From assembly GCA_002683135.1 (NCBI GenBank), contig NYSS01000049.1, positions 8,036 through 43,350 on the forward strand: a stretch of 35,315 nt of DNA, in the 5' to 3' direction. How positions within the stretch are numbered: position 1 is the stretch's first letter; the number at the start of each line of letters is the position of its first letter. Of the stretch, positions 33,309 to 35,315 are shown one piece after another. A model generated the notes under the pieces. The model was not told the origin of the DNA. It did no database searches and worked only from the letters and a program-made list of their open reading frames with translations. The translations under genes were made by a program, and so were the position numbers. The stretch comes from Planctomycetota bacterium (GTDB lineage: Bacteria > Planctomycetota > GCA-002687715).

Positions 33309-34627
33309 CGATCCTCTCCGATGACACCGGTGAGGATCGCCTGGTCTGACAACTGGATCGCGTCTCCGTCGCTCTCGAGTACTAGATAGTGCTCATCCTT
33401 CTTGAGGACGACGCGCCGCAGAACGCGGACGAGTTGGTGATCCATGCCCTCGCGATCGGCGCGCGTCAGGATCTCCTCAAGCGCGCCTTCGAGCAGCGGT
33501 TCGGCCGCACGCCACAGGTCGTCGAGGGGCTTGCGCAGCTCTTCAGAATCGAGAGCTTCGACCAATTTATTGTGGAGCTGCGCGTTTCTGACGATCCACG
33601 TGTCGACGACCGCCCCCAGGAAATCCTGGAACGCATCATGAGCCAGCGTGTGTTTGAACGCACGATCAAAGGCAGCTTGTACGGAGGGCTCTTCGAATCC
33701 CTCGACGACGGCGCTTCCTGCCTCGCGGAAGGCGGTAGGGGCGTGTTTCTTGAAGACCGGTAGGGCCTTCTTCTCGAGCAGGCGAGCCAGCTGCCTCGCC
33801 ATCTCCTCCTTCTGGGCAGCGCCGAACACGTCCTTCGTTGCGATCCAACTCAGCGACATCATGTCCGCGAAGCTGACCGTGGCCCAGATCTCGGCGCCGA
33901 TCGTCCCGGCTAACGGGCCCAGGCGCTCTTCGAGGCGGGTCATGAACTCGCGCTCGAGGACGGGGCCAAGGTCCTGGCTGAAGACGTCCGCCACGAACGC
34001 CTTGACGAAGAGCTGGCGTTCGGCGTCGTGCTGCTTGAGGGCGTCGGGCAGGTCCTCGCCGAGGAGCGAGCCGATGTCGCCGACGAGTCGGAGGAGGTAC
34101 GGGCGCAGCGCGGTCATCGTCTGTTCTCGTCGTTTTCCCCACAGCCCGGCGAGCTCTTCGAGGACCTCGTCGCGCATGTCAGGCGGCACGAGCGTCTTCA
34201 GGACCCACGCGAGATTGCCGTCCGGGTTCATCGCGATGACACGGGTGCCGCTCCCGAAGTTGCGTGCCACCGAGGGGTCCACATCGATCCCGACCGTCCA
34301 GGGTGCCGCGGCCGCGACGGAGGCGATGCGACCCTGCAGTGCGAACGCTTCCCCTTCGACCGAATAGACGGGGTCACCGATGGAGAGGTCCGGCTTGATC
34401 TCGAATCGCGCCTCGACGCGATGCAGGCGCCTCGAGACGTGATCTCCGAGCCGTACCGAGAGCGTGCGGATACCGGGGACGTCCGCGAGCAAGACCGTGA
34501 CGGTCGTCGCGACCGCCACGATGAAGCCGAGCCCGAGCCAGGCGCGGCCCTTCACGCGCGTTCTCGTTGCTGCTGTCGGTTGACGACCTCTTCCATGCTC
34601 GCTGCTCCGGGGCCCTCGGCGGCCCAT
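33305..34627 (-). CDS. MCE/MlaD-like membrane-anchored protein
   Basis: This protein has 440 aa if it starts at ATG 34627; GTG 34555 (VKGRAWLG) is an alternative that removes an Arg-rich leader. One membrane segment (about 30-48, LGLGFIVAVATTVTVLLAD) precedes a beta-rich domain (EIKPDLSIGDPVYSVEGEAFALQGRIASVA) that resembles MCE/MlaD domains. The remainder is mostly helical and charged, with repeated Leu/Glu-rich segments (EELAGLWGKRREQTMTALRPYLLRLVG). MlaD rings in the periplasm bind lipid for the MlaFE transporter, and the stop overlaps the MlaFE fusion gene, so that role is likely. The MCE match is weak by eye, and the long helical part may form the tunnel seen in longer MCE proteins. Confidence 0.55.
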   Translation of the reverse strand: MGRRGPRSSEHGRGRQPTAATRTRVKGRAWLGLGFIVAVATTVTVLLADVPGIRTLSVRLGDHVSRRLHRVEARFEIKPDLSIGDPVYSVEGEAFALQGRIASVAAAAPWTVGIDVDPSVARNFGSGTRVIAMNPDGNLAWVLKTLVPPDMRDEVLEELAGLWGKRREQTMTALRPYLLRLVGDIGSLLGEDLPDALKQHDAERQLFVKAFVADVFSQDLGPVLEREFMTRLEERLGPLAGTIGAEIWATVSFADMMSLSWIATKDVFGAAQKEEMARQLARLLEKKALPVFKKHAPTAFREAGSAVVEGFEEPSVQAAFDRAFKHTLAHDAFQDFLGAVVDTWIVRNAQLHNKLVEALDSEELRKPLDDLWRAAEPLLEGALEEILTRADREGMDHQLVRVLRRVVLKKDEHYLVLESDGDAIQLSDQAILTGVIGEDR

Positions 34628-34691
34628 GGGAGCATACGGGAGCCCACGCAGGAGATATGGGAATCGGGGAGAACCGCTCCGTCAACGCGAA

Positions 34692-34723
34692 CCGGGCCGG
34701 GAACCCGATGGCTCCCGGCCCGG
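34692..34723 (-). terminator. Strong terminator hairpin, twin of the one at 25384
   Basis: CCGGGCCGGGA (34692-34702) pairs perfectly with TCCCGGCCCGG (34713-34723) around a 10-nt loop. It lies just after the stop of the truncated secreted-protein gene (34749). Sequence and surroundings closely resemble the hairpin after its paralog, so the terminator was probably duplicated along with the gene. Confidence 0.65.
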
Positions 34724-34748
34724 CCGCGCAGAGGCAATGTGGAATTGC

Positions 34749-35150
34749 TCAGTTCACCGTCAGGCTATTGGACGGCGTGAGGGTGGCGGAGGAGAAGGAG
34801 GAGGTCGTTCCGCTGGTTGAATCCTCGTAGATCGCGTTGTTGGCGGGATAGGTGGGCGAGCCGCCGATGAGTGAAGAGAAGGTCACATAGCTGCCTGCGG
34901 CGCCGTTACCCGGGCTGAAGCCGGTGACGGTCGGGGTTGCCCAGCCAGCGCCCACCGAGCGATTTTCGATGGAGACATTGCCGTTGGCCCAGAAGACCAC
35001 GTCGAACGACGCGGTCGGCGGGTTGGGGACGCCCCACTCCGGCAGATTGGCGAAGCTGACGACCGTGTTGCCGCAGGCCTCACTCCAGTCGACGGTGCCG
35101 CCCACCGTCGGGTTCAGGTCGGACCAATGTCCGGCGATGCGTGGCGGTCC
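34749..35150 (-). pseudogene. 5'-truncated paralog of the large secreted protein (C-terminal module only)
   Basis: Read on the minus strand, PPRIAGHWSDLNPTVGGTVDW continues to VTGFSPGNGAAGSYVTFSSLIGG and ends SNSLTVN, which matches the last about 130 residues of the 716-aa protein (PRIAGQWSDLNPSGQGTV to SGNNITVN). The match stops at about 35150; the frame goes on to a TGA at 35271-35273 through unrelated sequence rich in Arg and Ala. A GTG at 35105 could serve as a start but would leave no signal peptide. Either the gene was cut by an insertion or rearrangement, or the sequence here is misjoined at an assembly end. It still has its own terminator. Confidence 0.6.
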
Positions 35151-35315
35151 CTGCGCTTCTGCTGCCCGGCTGCGGAGCTGCCGCTGCGCATGTGGGCGCG
35201 CTCGAGCGCCAGTAGGCGTCCCAGCGGCGTCGCAGCGCCTCGGCGGGCCAGCATACAGAATTTCAATAAGTCATGTTTCAGGAAACTGGATGCTAGGTTT
35301 CTGGATGATAAGTTT
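35151..35315. other. Unrelated terminal sequence with AT-rich tail
   Basis: Beyond the break in the truncated paralog the sequence has no counterpart in the intact copy. It is GC-rich to about 35250 and then turns sharply AT-rich. It holds no gene I can support. It ends in a short tandem repeat. Confidence 0.5.
35286..35315 (+). repeat. Two tandem 15-bp units at the window end
   Basis: CTGGATGCTAGGTTT (35286-35300) is followed directly by CTGGATGATAAGTTT (35301-35315), differing at two bases. The array may continue beyond the window. Just before it, GTTTC-AG-GAAAC forms a small inverted repeat. The composition is unlike the rest of the window. Confidence 0.6.

Noticed and set aside
1-35315. 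tRNA or rRNA genes, CRISPR arrays, transposases, integrases
   Set aside because: I found none by reading the spacers and the translated frames.

Overview
The window is high-GC DNA (markedly lower GC only in a few spacers) from what looks like an aerobic Gram-negative bacterium, most likely a planctomycete. The pointers are a CotH kinase with EF-hands next to BNR/sortilin-like and PDZ-bearing secreted proteins, an ECF sigma factor fused through a membrane segment to carboxypeptidase-regulatory-like (CarboxypepD_reg) repeats, large secreted proteins of unknown function, and LPS genes (LpxL-type acyltransferase, WaaP-type kinases). The phylum call is inference from gene content only.

Layout: 1-348 is the 3' end of an ABC ATPase. 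455-8136 is a secreted or periplasmic group: a CotH kinase (+), a 1059-aa BNR/sortilin-like protein with an inserted PDZ domain (-), a sialidase-fold BNR protein whose frame is interrupted by one TGA (+), and a MauG-type di-haem peroxidase (+). Next come an LpxL-like acyltransferase (-) and an HSDL2-like SDR (+). 10405-18846 is a tight seven-gene minus-strand operon: coxS, coxL (form II motif), coxM, coxG, a GcvT-like folate enzyme and two PYROXD2-like flavoproteins. 19007-23511 (+) holds a DCC-family protein, a membrane-anchored CarboxypepD_reg protein (possibly truncated by TGA) and the sigma-factor fusion. 23556-25362 (-) is a WaaP-like kinase plus a GT4 glycosyltransferase. A large secreted protein (-) follows, then a protein with two fused WaaP-like kinase domains (+), a YaaA-like gene (+) and an RluA-like pseudouridine synthase (+). 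31716-34627 (-) is an MCE-like protein with a fused MlaF-MlaE transporter. The window ends in a 5'-truncated paralog of the large secreted protein, running into unrelated, partly AT-rich sequence.

Together the genes point to envelope and LPS construction (acyltransferase, kinases, glycosyltransferase, Mla-like lipid transport), a secreted protein set, and one metabolic operon. In that operon a molybdenum hydroxylase, two flavin oxidases and a tetrahydrofolate-linked C1 acceptor suggest oxidative breakdown of a methylated, perhaps N-heterocyclic, compound.

The most interesting points are: (1) the in-frame TGA at 6614-6616, at a position I recall as Cys in relatives, followed at the right distance by a 7-bp hairpin with a G-containing loop, as in a bacterial selenocysteine element; (2) the coxSLMG-gcvT-FAD-FAD operon; (3) the sigma factor whose C-terminal half should lie outside the membrane; (4) an 84-bp near-perfect inverted repeat between yaaA and rluA; and (5) two paralogous secreted-protein genes sharing the same strong terminator hairpin, one cut off at about 35150.
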